Below, one piece after another: positions 25,592 to 37,920 of a stretch of 64,000 bases of DNA. The notes below the pieces were generated by a model. The model made no database searches, was not told the origin of the DNA, and saw only the letters and a list, made by a program, of their open reading frames with translations. The stretch spans positions 62,618,713 through 62,682,712 of the forward strand of contig CM069871.1 in NCBI GenBank assembly GCA_036172665.1. The letters are read 5' to 3'. Origin of the DNA: Prosopocoilus inquinatus (Eukaryota > Arthropoda > Insecta > Coleoptera > Lucanidae). Within the stretch, counting starts at the first letter, position 1; every line of letters starts with the position of its first letter. The translations under genes and the position numbers were made by a program.

Positions 25592-26843
25592 CCGAGTGAG
25601 TCATCCAACGGGGTTTCATCAATAGCGACTTTCCTTCTTTTCTTGAATACGTGAAAAAAATGTTTCATGAAAAAGTTTCTTCTCAAGCTCCGCATAATTT
25701 GAAATTACTTTCACGTATATGAAACTTCTTTACTTTAAATGGAACACCCTATATTTTATAACGAATTTGACTTTATAAGGTTATTTTAGAGTCAGTTTAA
25801 TAAGGATTCCTCATATCCAAATCCAATAGTTAGTTGAATAAAGATCAATTTGCTAAATTTTTTAAGCCAAACTGAACACTTAATTTCAAGTTACAAAACA
25901 TCTTAGAATTATTTTGTTGTTCCTGTAGTTTCTAAAGACTTCGCTTTTGTTTTGTAAAATAAGTATTCAGTTGTATTAGGTTGAAATACGAAAAAACAAC
26001 AGTTTTAGAAACTTAACTACAAAAAGTCCAGGGGCCAAATGTATAAAACGTGATAGTAATAAATCACATGATCAAGTTAATTATGTGGTTAAGCAGTATC
26101 TTTAGACAAAATTTAACAAAAAACATTTTTTTTCTCACTCGTTACTGTTTGACCTGTCACAACCCTTAGCAATGGAATAAGTAATTATGTGTTTAACAGC
26201 ATTTTATACAACCGGGACTTAATAAAAATAGCAAATTAACCTTTTACTCAAAATAAGTAAAATGTTTCAGTAAATGCTCACTCCTAGATCTCCTTATCTT
26301 TAATTAATATGTTAAAATGTAGAAATTTTGAAATAATATTATATATATTTTCTCAACCGTCAATATTTGGGATAGGGATACCATTCCGTTTAAAAAACAA
26401 TTGTTTTCAAAATGGAGATAGTTTTACTACAAACAACTACAAATTTTGTTACTGCGGTAGATACCTTCCACTTACCTTTGTAAAAGAATCACAACATATG
26501 CTTTCTAACTTTCTGAGATAATAATTATAATTATAATAATAATATTTTTTCCGAAAACCATACGTAAAGCCTAATATCTCAACAATCGGTTGATTTGGGT
26601 AAAGGGAACCCTTATTAAACTTACTGTATAATAACCTTATTAACTTAAATTCGTCATAAAATGTAGGGCATTCCCTTTAAAATAAGTTCCACATCGTACA
26701 AACTAATGTAGACGCTTTGTATATATCAAAATAATTTTAAAGTATACGGAGATTGAGAAAGTGAAACCTTGTATATAATATTGTTTTCACATATTCAGCA
26801 AAAACGGCGCTACTGAAGAAACCCCATTGGATGATACACCCGG
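25592..26843. mobile_element. Non-autonomous TIR element, CCGRGTG family
   Basis: Left end CCGAGTGAGTCATCCAACGG and right end the inverse of CCGGGTGTATCATCCAATGG, TIRs about 40 bp, flanked by TA at 25590-25591 and 26844-26845. About 1.25 kb with no transposase. TA target indicates Tc1/mariner-type mobilisation. Confidence 0.75.
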
Positions 26844-26955
26844 TATGGTAATGATACATTCTTTGATAATCGTGAGTATAACACTACTGCACTGATATCT
26901 ATACACTTTACGTTTATTTTAGACTCCTTGATTTATTACATTAAACTCTAAACCA

Positions 26956-27332
26956 TTAATAAAATATGTACTGAAGAATGATCAATCCAATGTCGGTAGC
27001 ATAAGTGTAAGCTCCAACAAAATCTCTGCTGTAGAAGCTAACTATGGAATTCACCACGCTGGATATAATAGTTTGTATTACAACTGTAAGACTTGGTTTG
27101 GACGTACTGACGTCATTTCCTGTACCCTCTGATTTCTGCTCGTTCGGTTGACGAAGGACTCCATCCCATCTCGGAAAATTCGGAATGCTCCTTAAATTAG
27201 TTGGGTCTAAAATATAATATACATAGATTATTCTATTTCATCTACGCATGCTAACATACAGTTACCAATTGCTTGAACCTGCAAGAAACAAACACAAGCC
27301 ACAACAACTGCAAAGAAAACGCAAAGTTTCAT
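26956..27332 (-). CDS. Small secreted hydrophobic protein 1 (105 aa)
   Basis: Two exons, 27332-27266 and 27206-26956 (318 nt). The start gives a signal peptide, MKLCVFFAVVVACVCFLQVQ, and the phase-1 intron (59 bp, GT/AG) follows at once, joining ATTG to ACCCAAC. The mature part begins with a polar stretch (DPTNLRSIPNFPRWDGV, then QKSEGTGND) and ends with about 45 residues of hydrophobic, serine-rich sequence (VVIQTIISSVVNSIVSF, IGLIILQYIFY). There is no cysteine after the signal peptide. AATAAA lies about 20 nt after the stop. I do not recognise the family. Its layout matches the genes at 37921-39284, 50837-51328 and 62184-62782, so it is very likely real; membrane-active or secreted defence roles are only guesses. 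Confidence 0.72.
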
Positions 27333-30300
27333 TTTGGTTCGTTGTAAACTGTATGAGGAGAATCGTACAATAAAGCGTAATAAAACTCGAGTAGTTAAAT
27401 AGAAAATAAAGTATAATCCTTTTAATTTTTTTACAACTTTTTCTTACTGATAGACTACCATGAATTTAACAATTTTTTTGTTAAATTTGCTTGCTAAGTC
27501 GTATTTCATGTTTAATGTCTATGAACGTTATCTTTTCTGGTAAGACTGCAGACAATCTTATTGCAAACATACACAAGATATTATCTGTATAGGGTGGATT
27601 TAGATGATTTTAGAAAGTGTTAAAACACCTTTACGTACAATGACTTGTTACTAATTGAATAATTGCTATATATTTCTTTTTAATATACTTTATTTCCTCA
27701 AGCATTCAAGCTTGTCGAAGAAGGTGCATATTGTTGTGCGGACTGTGCAAGGCACAAGAGCGTCGGGTCAGAGAGGCGCAAATTATCTGTAATTATTTAA
27801 ATAGATATAACTGAAAATCAGTTGTTTTTATTAAAACCTTGCAAAAATAATAGGAGTAGCAGTTTAAATGTAAACTTTATTTCAGCAAAATTGGCATTTT
27901 TCAGTTGCTCATGAAAGATTGCCATTATGTTTGGTACATGAGTGTCAAAATATATTTGCAACTGTAAATTAGTCTGAAATTGGTGCGCCAATAAGTTTCC
28001 TTTTTGGACGAGTGACGCCATCTATTATCCAGCCGACTCTTGCGCTGATTCCCGAAGGTGTTCATGGCTGTTCAAGATGTAATATTTTCGGAAAGACACG
28101 CCATCTGTACATCACGGAATGTTCCAGTCAATATATCACGATCGATTCTCCCGAATTCTGGAACGAAGGGAACTTAACTGTACAGTGTGATCAAAGCTAC
28201 TGCCTCACTATTGCTAACTTCGTCATTGTAGAAGCTACGAAGTCGTTCGAATTGGCAGAACTGAACTGTTTTTACTCAGGCAACGTTTTCTTTAATGGAA
28301 CACCCTTTATTTTTTGTTCGCAAACGAAAGAACATACAAATTACTTTTTACTATTTCACACTTAAACGAATAATAAAGGAATGATTGTGATATTTTTATT
28401 CATCATTTACAGAAAAGTTTCATTAAAACGACATATACACAGATAAAAATTTGGTTGCTTTCAGTTTTTCCCAAATTGTTCAAAAACTGTAAAATTTTAA
28501 AGCAATATTTTAAATCTAGTGACATATCGTTAACTAACACTAGAAGGCGGAACTTTGCCCACTTAATCGCATTTTGTACGGTATTTAGTACCATTAATAC
28601 CTAAAAAAATAAGAACTTATCATTCATTCAACTTTAAATTATTCCTTGACCAAATTGAAAAACACGTTTTCGCACATCCATTAAAAATTATAACATTTTC
28701 GCTCATTACCTCAATGGGGTCTAATCTGTAACATTGATATGGACTTGATATTGGTGTTTCAAGTGACCTTGCAAAATTGGTATTCTGTAAATAGTTTCGT
28801 AACAAACTTGCAACCCGTTTTAAGTGTGATCTCGAATTAATATGCATCTCTTTTCAATTTGCGGTCGGCAATCGACGTGAAATGTTACGAAATCGTAACA
28901 AATTCTCTTCAAGTATTGAAGACCATATCAACTGATATGCATATCAATGTTATAGAATAGCCCTGTTTATCATTTAATACTACACACAAAATGTTTTAAC
29001 CTTATTTTAATGATTTTAGGGCTGGCAAAGACAAATTGGAGGAAGCTACCTATATCAAACACAAATAAAATCTTTAATTAAGAGATATTTTTTCAATAAA
29101 TACTAATACCAATTATACCTAATATTGTCAGTGTCAACGATTTAAATAAGTTAATAAATTTCTATCAACAAAAAAATGAAAAAAGGCGAAGCACTTATGA
29201 AAACGAAATTAATTGGTAATTTTAATTAAATAAATTATATTTGAAATGATAGAGGACTTAAAGACAGGAAAGATAAAAGTTATTAATTTAGCTCAGAGCG
29301 ATAACCTCCTGCAAATTTACAGAAAAAAATATTTTGAGTCGCATTAAAATTGAATCCAAATACATCCATCATTTTGTAAAAATACGAACGAAAATGATAA
29401 TTAGGATATTTATTTAAAGTGTTATTTAAAGTTATCTAAAAGTTCAAGTTCGTGCAATAATCACGATGTACCTACTATAAATAATGTGATATTAGGCACT
29501 TTCCGATGCTTTCAGCGTCAGAGAACGGGTACACCGCTCTAAATCAAATTGCATGTACATCTGTCCCAAACCTCTGGAAAAGTCCAAAAGTACCCCTTTA
29601 AGTTCATTTCATTAAGAAAATGTCTTAACAAAAATCGTGTAGGTTTTCGTTCCCCATAACTTAATTTTTTTTTCAAATATACAGGTTGTTCATTTAATAA
29701 GTTACACTTATCATTTTTTTAAACACTATATATTTTGTTGCAGTTTCGGTTAGCTCTTGAAGAGACAATAAAAGTGACTGCTCAGCAAGCAAAACCCTTT
29801 TAAAGCACAAACAGTTTACCGGTAACCACATGTGCAAAATCATTTTTTAAACCATATTTTAAAATAAATACTCCCTGCATTAATACAATCCTTCATTTGG
29901 TATTTGATTTGCTGGGATGTATCGTTGAGTACTTAAGGTATCTACCGGAAAAAGTATTTACTTATACAAGATGTTCTTTTACTGTGTGCAAATAAAAAAA
30001 CCTCAGTATAAGTACCTGAAATGCTACTTTCTGCGCGTATTTTCTGGAGGTTACCGAATCATAGCTAAAAAAATTCGGAGGTTCCACTTGTTTGAAACTG
30101 CTGAAATGTGCGAGAGAGAAACATTCAGCAAGGTCATTGACGCCTTCCTCTGAAGTCAGTGGGTGTGCCCACACATAGTCCCGCATTTAAACTCATTCTC
30201 CAGTGTTTCGTAATAAAAATAACTGATATCGTTTATTACAATGCCCGGGCCATATGTGCGTTTCCACGGACTTCTCCGTACAAGAGTAACATATCTCTTT

Positions 30301-32503
30301 TTTCATTATTTGTAAATGCCATTACGATCTTAATATGCGTTTTTACGAATTAAAAATCTATCTTCGTTTGTCAAATTTTTCGTAACACTAGAACTACAAG
30401 TGCTTTAAAAATGCTTTACTTAGCCGAATCTCAAAATTGAATTAATAGAAATTGTAGATTTAATGTCGGTCATATTGGTACTGAACACATATCAGTTTTA
30501 ACAGCTATTTTATTCTGCCTAGTATGATTATGTAATGCGGCCGATTTTAAACTGTAGGTACAAACAGTAGATAAACGACAACGTTATTTAAAAGTTTCTT
30601 TATTAAACTAAAGAAATCTTAATCTATTTAATTAGAAATGGAAAGACAAATTATTACTTGTGAGGGTAAATATCCGGAAATAAAACAATGAATGACGGTG
30701 ATGTCATTATTTAACTTATCCGCATTTTTGTGCAGTAATTATAATCGTCGGTTTTTTGTAATTTTAAGCTAAAAAAAGAACACTTTTGATATAAATGTTT
30801 TATTTTTGTAACGTAATACTGTATAACCAGAAGCTAATTGTTTAGGGCCGGTATTCCACTCACAGATTAACTTTAAATTTTACTTTATTCCCATATCAAT
30901 GGTTTTAATAATTGTAGACAATTCGTGGCTAAGCTGATAACGTGATGACTACATTGTAGTTCTGATTTGAACTAAATTTGAATTGCATTAGATTGGTTAT
31001 AATCAATTCATTAATTATTACTTATCACTAGAATAATATTTATATTGTAAAGTTTTAAAATACGTTTTCACTATTTAACCTTTATTATTTCGTTAAGTTT
31101 TGAAACATGGGTCCTTCGCTTCCCTATTCATACTATAGGCTATGGGATGAGTTATTATGTAGCAAACTTAATGCAATGTTAGATCAAAAAGTGATCGTAG
31201 ATTGTCGCTGATTAAACTATTTATAACGTTATCGTGTCATTTGTCTTCATTGTATTTCTACCGTGTGTCCCAAGGCCATATATTTGTCCTTCTAGAAATT
31301 TAAGGTTTGTTTAAAATTTGAAAACGATAAATTAAACAAAAATTTAATTTGAATTTTCAGACATATACCTACTGGACTTTTGCTTTCGCCGGAAATAATA
31401 TCAACTTTGTTATTTTAAATGAAACAGTCTACATGTTTTTACATGTTTGAAATTTTTGTTTTCAAGTATTGAAAGCCATGAGTCATGTATTTTAGTTTTA
31501 ATGCAAGCAAGTAATTTGAAAAAATACTTCTTTGGATTTTATTTGATTTTAGTTTTTATTGGGAATATTTTTCTCAGTATGTTGATACCGAATACTTTCT
31601 TTGAAAATCATTTAAAACACTGCGACCGTAGATCCTCAGTAAAACAAGCTTTGCATTAAATGATTTCAGTTATTATCAAAGCACATACATTATTTTTAAA
31701 AGGGTACATAATCTAACATTACAAACTTTTCATCTTTCTTTTAATTAGAGATCGAATTTGAATAAATTGTTCTTTTTACACAAGTATCAAATAATAATAA
31801 TAATAATATGTATCTTTTTATGTAAGCTGTAAGGGCAGTTTAAACGTTTAAAAGTTGTTTTAAACAGCGGTTTTTTTTTTGTTTAAAACGTGTTTAATTT
31901 AGGGTCAATTTTAAACATGTTTTAAACGAAAAAAAAACTGCTTAAAACCATCCAGTCGTTAGCTATGCCAGCAGTTCTCAAACGGTTTGATTTTCTTTAC
32001 AAATTTGACACTAATGACATAACATTGAATAATTACTTGTTTTCAAATCGTTTAGTAATATTTTAACTACAGCAAAGAAGTAAGGTATTAAAGCGGAAGT
32101 AACAGATGTTAACACAAAAATAAAAAAATATATAAACAACAACAAACAACAAAAAAATCGTATTTACAACGTAAAACTGAATCATATAATATTTTAGGGC
32201 CGCAATAGTACATCGAAACTCCAGAAAGTAGTTAACCAACCAACACATGTTCGTTCTTCGGCGACTATTCGCCATTCGCTGTTCGTTTGCTGAATGTGGA
32301 TCGACCTTAATCATTCTGCTGGAGCGTGAGGGGACGGGGAAAAGTAAAAAAAACATCAGTTCAAAGTTCAAGCGTGTTTGGCACTCTGCAATATTTGAAA
32401 CACATTAAATCAGTTGCGGTGTAATTCTGGACAGTTCTGAGCTCTAAGTAGGCTCATTGGTAATTGGAAATCAGCTTTTATTTTTCACTAGATTAAAGTC
32501 AAT
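27333..32503. other. Intergenic region between small gene 1 and P450 B
   Basis: AT-rich with repeat-like pieces and no convincing gene. A 117-aa frame at 28012-28365 is bounded by sequence resembling transposon ends (ggaacaccctttatttt). A hairpin built from GTTTAAAC blocks lies at about 31862-31949, and (AAT)n at about 31788-31806. Confidence 0.4.
31862..31949. repeat. Imperfect hairpin, GTTTAAA-rich
   Basis: AAACAGCGG followed by a T run and GTTTAAAACGTGTTTAA is mirrored by TTTTAAACATGTTTTAAAC, an A run and CTGCTTAAA. Short foldback repeat. Confidence 0.55.
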
Positions 32504-35264
32504 ATGTGGGACGTAATTATAGCGACTCTGTTTGTACTAATTGCAATTTATTGGTATAATAAGAGGCACTTTTCTAAATGGAAACGTTTGAGGATTCCAG
32601 GGCCAGAACCCAGTTTTATATTCGGGAATATGAAGGACGCTTTGCTCATGAAGAAACCCGTCGCTGAGGCGTATGCAGACATATATAAGTGAGTTAAAAG
32701 ATCTATTGGGCAAGTTAACAGAAATAAAAATTTAAAAATATTGTAATGCATTGTATTGCGCACTGTACAAATAACAAATTATTTTTTTAATAAGCCTATT
32801 ATTGCAGTAGCAAACAATTAAACATAAAACAATAAAAATATCAAGGTATGCTTACGTAAACCCACTCTTATATGTCGTGTTAATTTTTTTGTAAAATTTA
32901 TTACAATATGATAGTGGACGTTTGGCGTTTATTATTAATTCGTCATTTCTCTCCTAGTTTTTAACAAATTTTGTAGCCATAAATATTTGAACACCTTTAA
33001 TTTAACGTGGTATTTCCTATATTGTGTTCGTCAATGCACCATCCTGTATAGTAAAAAATACAAAAAGTGTTCCAGTATTTCAGTGGGAATAACTTTCAAT
33101 AGAGTTTCATTAGATTTCTTTTTACACAATTTATTAATTCTAAATATTGTTTTACATCACAGAGCTTATAAGAATGAACCGTACGTCGGTATTTACATCA
33201 TGAGAAGACCAGGAATCCTTTTGAAAGACCTCGACATTATGCGAGACGTCTTAGTTAAAGAATTTTACAGCTTTCACGACAACGATTTGGATATTGACAA
33301 CAAACTTGATCCCATTTTTGGCAATAATCCATTTACTGTCAAAGGTGAAAAGTGGAAAACTGTCCGAGGTCTGCATTCCCCACATTTCACCACGTCAAAG
33401 GTATTTAGATACTAATACTTGTAACGTTATCAGATAATGTGATTGCAGAATAAAGTTATGTTTCCCATGATTGAGGAAGTAGGAAACAGATTCGTTCAAT
33501 ATTTGAATGAGCAAATAAAAAATAATTGTGGTAAATTCACGATGGATGCCTTGGAAATAGCTTCGAGGTTTACGACGGATAGCGTTGCAATGTGTTCACT
33601 TGGCATCGATGCTAAATCATTTGAGGAAGGTGAACTGAGAGAAGTGAACAGAAAAATTTTCAACGTTGATCTCGTGACCAATTTAAAACTATTCATGTTG
33701 TTTATTCTGCCTTCTATTGCAAGATATTTGTGCGTGAGGTAAATTTCGTTAAACATATAAAATAGCGACATCTTACTATCGCTTTTTGACCTAACACTGC
33801 AGTAGGATAGACAAATTGAAGCGGGATTTGCTCCTAATGAGTCCCCCATGCAAGGCGGCCATGCTTGCTGTCAAAGCATAATGAAAGATTTTAGAAAAAT
33901 TTTGTGCAAATCGTTTTTGATTGCAGTGAGAACCTCGAGCAGCCTCTGGACAGCTGTTTCAGCCCTGCTTGGGCTCACTGCAATCAAAAACGATTTGCAC
34001 AAAATTTTTCTAAAATCTTTCATTATGCTTTGACAGCAAGCATGGCCGCCTTGCATGGGGGACTCATTAGGAGCAAATCCCGCTTCAATTTGTCTATCCT
34101 ACTGCAATGTTAGGTCAAAAAGCGATAGTAAGATGTCGCTATTTTATATGTTCATCATTCTTACATCGCATTTGCGAATAAATTGGGCAAGTCGTTTTTG
34201 GTCTGCAGTGGGAATGTCGAGCTACGTTTCTGCTGAAGAAGCCCCAAGCAGGGCTGAAACAGCTGTCCAGAGGCTGCTCGAGGTTCTCACTGCAATCAAA
34301 AACGATTTGCACAAAATTTTTGTAAATTTCGTTGTTTAAAGGTACACAACTGGTTCACAATAACTTTTTCAGACTCATACCAACTGCAGTCTATGAAAGG
34401 TACAAAACTTTGGTAGTGGAAAATTTAAGATACAGGAAGGAAACTAACTTGGTGCGAAATGACTTCTTTGATGCCATTCAGACACGCAAGGATCGAAATT
34501 CCACAGTGGAAGAAATGACCGTGCAAGTTGGTGGGTTTTTCATCGATGGCTTCGGTACTAGTTCTTCGGGCATTAGTTTCATGCTGTATTGTGTAGCAGC
34601 GAACAACGATGTGCAAATCAAACTTAGAGAAGAAATCGAAGAAATCAAGGATAAATACGGAGGAAAACTGACTTTCGAAGCCGTGCAAGAAATGATTTAC
34701 TTGGACAGTGTTATTTCCGGTTAGTATTCACTACAATTAACACGTGCTTAAAATCATAAATTTATTTGCAGAAAGTTTGCGCCTTTTTCCTCCCTTGGCA
34801 CAGCTGACTAAAATTTGCACTAAACCATTCACCTTGCCAGGAGTTTCGGACTCGTCTAAACCTTTGACCGTTGAAGTCGGTACTCCGTTGGTTATACCAC
34901 TGCTAGGATTACATTATGATGAAAAATATTATCCGGATCCTTACAAATTCGACCCCGACAGGTTTTCGGCCGAAAATAAAGATGCTATACCAAAATTCGC
35001 TTACTTGCCTTTCGGAGAAGGACCAAGAATATGCCTTGGTATAATTTTCTTGTCCATCGGAAACGATTATTCAAGTATTTTGTTGTTTTAGGAATGCGCT
35101 TTGCAAACATACAAGCCAAAATCCTCCTAGCTAAATTGGTCAGCAATTTTGAGTTTCGATTAAATCCTCGAACCAAGGCACACATGCAGTTTGATCCCGA
35201 AGGTTTCTTGTTGGCTGCAGTTGGTGGAATGTGGATTGATTTATATAAGCGAAGTAATTTATAA
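32504..35264 (+). CDS. Cytochrome P450 B, CYP6-like, tandem duplicate of A
   Basis: Exons 32504-32688, 33163-33400, 33449-33738, 34373-34719, 34772-35038, 35092-35264; lengths 185/238/290/347/267/173 nt are the same as in P450 A (499 aa). N-terminal anchor (VIIATLFVLIAIYW), IPGPEP hinge, WKTVR in helix C, DGFGTSS in helix I, ESLR in helix K, FDPDRF, and heme loop FGEGPRICLG: all catalytic features present, no stop or shift. Most residues match P450 A, so the duplication is fairly recent; differences such as FAT/FGT in helix I and H/Q at LAHLTK/LAQLTK could alter substrate range. Intron 3 is 634 nt instead of 50 because a hammerhead-bearing repeat with a long palindrome has inserted. Product is presumably a microsomal detoxification P450. 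Confidence 0.93.
33752..34152. repeat. Near-perfect 179-bp palindrome in P450 B intron 3
   Basis: Left arm 33752-33930 and right arm 33974-34152 are inverted copies, the only clear difference being cactgcagt versus the inverse of actgcaatg. The 43-nt spacer 33931-33973 is an inverted part of the hammerhead core (ggacagctgtttcagccctg). The arms are the body of the hammerhead-bearing repeat. Confidence 0.9.
33974..34322 (+). mobile_element. Retrozyme-like repeat, 312-nt unit plus start of a second
   Basis: CTCACTGCAATCAAAAACGA begins at 33974 and again at 34286, a spacing of 312 nt, with about 37 nt shared. Between them are a body ending GATGTCGCTATTTTATATG and a full hammerhead ribozyme. A non-coding unit of this size with one hammerhead per unit, present as a little more than one monomer, is the form expected of animal retrozymes, non-autonomous elements related to Penelope-like retroelements. 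Sense strand is that of the host P450. Confidence 0.72.
34204..34294 (+). ncRNA. Type I hammerhead ribozyme, complete
   Basis: Core CTGAAGA 34233-34239; stem II AGCCC (34240-34244) with GGGCT (34251-34255); GAAA 34256-34259; short stem III, C34260-G34265 plus A34259-U34266, around loop AGCT; cleavage triplet GTC with predicted cut after 34267. Stem I: TCTG (34229-34232) pairs CAGA (34268-34271), an internal loop follows, then TCGAGC (34217-34222) pairs GCTCGA (34276-34281), and TGCAGTGGGAAT (34204-34215) pairs with 34283-34294 with two G-U wobbles. Every invariant hammerhead position is present. The short stem III is as in schistosome, newt and Penelope hammerheads. Confidence 0.85.
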
Positions 35265-35317
35265 TAAAAATTCCACATTACATTAGATATATGTATTATA
35301 ATTTGTATAATAATAAT

Positions 35318-35323
35318 AAATAA
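35318..35323 (+). terminator. Candidate polyadenylation signal for P450 B
   Basis: AATAAA within an AAT-rich run about 50 nt after the stop at 35264. Confidence 0.4.
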
Positions 35324-35329
35324 TAAGTA

Positions 35330-37910
35330 TTTTGTTCAGTAACGATATACAATATAATAATTACTCATAACGCACAATTCAACAATTTCTTTCGAAACAG
35401 CAGTTCGTTGAGATACAAAACAAATGATTAAAATTTTACTTTAAAGAATCCTACTTGGAATTTGTAGAAAATATTATTATATTTCTACAACGCTAGTCTA
35501 AAGTTCCTTGTTCTTCGTCCCTCCTGTTAATTTTGGAACCAAAGAAGATGGAAGATCAGACAAAAAACAATATCAAAATAGATAAATTCTAATTCTTGAG
35601 ATAAAATTTTGCCAATGGCTCCCATAGCACCTTGCTTAATATTGTCAAAAAGTTATTTTTTGCTTTGATCAGTGGCGTACGTAGTAAGGGATTATAGGGG
35701 TTAAAACTCCTCCCGAATCAACCTATTGTTACCAGTTTATTAATATGAAAAATCGCAATATTTCCATATTAAATTCTCATCAGTTTACCAGTTACAATAG
35801 CCAGCAATGAACGTTTTTTTTTTTATCATTGAGACGCCTCAAAATGTAATCGACTAAGTGGACTTGCTGTACTTAATATCCACAGAGATATTGACATCAC
35901 AGTCGAGTCTGTTTTAAACGAACTGGCAAAAAAAAACCTCTACGATTTAATATAAAATGTCAAGAAAATTGTTTGTGTCAAAAAGCGTTCCTTTTAATTA
36001 ATATAATTGAATTATTTTAGTTTCGTTCATTTGTAAACCGCTTCCATTCACTAATCCTGCATACGCCACTGGTTTTGATAGATTTAGTTTAAGATAACTC
36101 TATATCTTTAGCATGTTTTATATCCTCTCAACTTATTTGTTTTTTTTTTTAATTAAAATGCATTTATAAACGTTTCTGTTTTCATTATTTATTTTCTCAA
36201 AAATTTTCTTATGAAAGAAGTCAAAATTTAAATTATCAACTTAAATTTCGGGAGCTCTCATTTAAAAAAATGTTAGTGACATCATCACTCTTACCTGTAG
36301 CAACCTGTAAACTGTGTAATATCAAACAATGCGCAGCTTAAATTAAAAATTCACCTGTTTTTCTCCTAAAATAAAGCCTCTAGATAGGGTGCAATATACA
36401 GGGTGTAATCAAATTAGTTTCACATAATAATACCGTAAGTTCCTCATCATGTAAGAGAATTAATGCTGCAACTACCAAAAGTCTAGCTCAAGAATAAAAA
36501 AAATGACCTAGTGGAGGAGTATTGACGCTTTTGTTTGAGAACTTTGGGTCGGCCGTGCACAAAAACAACGTTATAAAACAAAATTCCAGCAAAATTCAAG
36601 GTCAATTGCTTGATCGCATTTTAAAAGCTTTATGGGAACACAATAAAATAGAATCACCGACCCATTAAAGACGACAGTTCAAATCGACAACCTCTGGGTC
36701 GTAGCCCGTGTGTGCAATATTATTAAAGAAGAACAATTTAAATCTGCTTGCATTGATCAGAATTAAATCTGTTTCATTAGATAATCGACAATAATTAGAT
36801 CTTGATATCCTGGTCTTTGTAAACCAATAGTACACATGATTTACAGTGCTAATTTCGCTTATTAAAATGATTTAAAAAAAATATTAGTCGCTTTGATTGA
36901 TTGTCGCTTTGTTAGTTATTTCCACCAACAAATACGTTTCTTCGTAGTTCGAGTTCGATGACGCTTTATTGTTTTGGTTCCACAAAATAATAAAAGCGAT
37001 AACTGCGTTCAATAATGATTTTCCGAAATGCAGAAAGAAGACATTCTTAAACGTTTTGCGCAATAAAGAAATAACAATGCAGTTTATTGACGACCAGCAA
37101 ATAAAGTACACGATAATACGTATGAACTAGTGAAATAATTTTAGAAAATGGAATTTCTAATTTTTATTTATTTTTACATTTTTCTGAGCAGAAAACTATT
37201 AACAATTACGTGAAAATTGAGAAAATTGATTAATTTAATAAGCAACGCGATGGATATTTATAATTTTATTCCGTTATGGAATTACATAAGCGATGATTTT
37301 AACCCAGTGCCCTTCAGTTCGATGACGCTTTATTGTTTTACGACGTTTTATGACGCGCTTGTAGAAACTGATACACGGCCAGTCAGAGGTTTTCAAACAA
37401 AAAGTTTCCGGGCTCTGGTGGGGTTTTAATTTCTTTAATTTTTCACCAATAAAATTAATTTTTGCAGAAATCACTTTCATAAGTGATAAAGAACTTACAG
37501 TTTTAATATGTGAAACTTATTTGATTACAGGCTGTATAAAAAATCTACTTCGCAATTAAAAGCAAATAAGTAAACATTTTTCTAATTCAGCAAACAAGTC
37601 TACAAATAAAATAAAATATTCGCAAGATTAATTCACTAATAAGTTCATTATTCTATTATATCAGAAATCTGCCTTTTCACATTACTAACTTTTTTCTTTA
37701 CTTTCGAATGCGTGGTCTCCAAATTGTTATAATTTCCTACTTGTCAGTTAATCTATCTTATGTAAAAAAATCATGTTGGCAGAGTGTTGCATTTTATAAT
37801 GCAGCCAGGCAGTATATTAAGTAATTTATCAAGAACACACAGTATTATGTGTATTGCTTCAGAATTTTTATTTTTGAAAAACAAAGTCATCTTGAAAATT
37901 TAAAAAGCTA
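35330..37910. other. Intergenic region after P450 B
   Basis: No supported gene. AT-rich, with repeat-end-like sequence near 36400 (cagggtgtaatcaaattag). The 23-mer starting GTTCGATGACGCTTTATTG occurs at 36953-36975 and at 37317-37339. Confidence 0.4.
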
Positions 37911-37920
37911 TTTATTTTCT

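Noticed and set aside
28012..28365. 117-aa open frame, plus strand
   Set aside because: No signal, domain or splice context; both sides look like repeat ends and the reverse strand resembles transposon sequence, so left as part of the intergenic region.
31447..31659. 70-aa frame upstream of P450 B
   Set aside because: AT-rich intergenic chance frame; no splice or promoter signal ties it to a gene.
33848..34339. Open frames on both strands of P450 B intron 3
   Set aside because: Explained by the palindromic hammerhead repeat; identical frames appear on both strands because of the symmetry.
36884..37111. 75-aa minus-strand frame
   Set aside because: Considered as a fifth small secreted gene, but it has no signal-peptide exon and no phase-1 acceptor.
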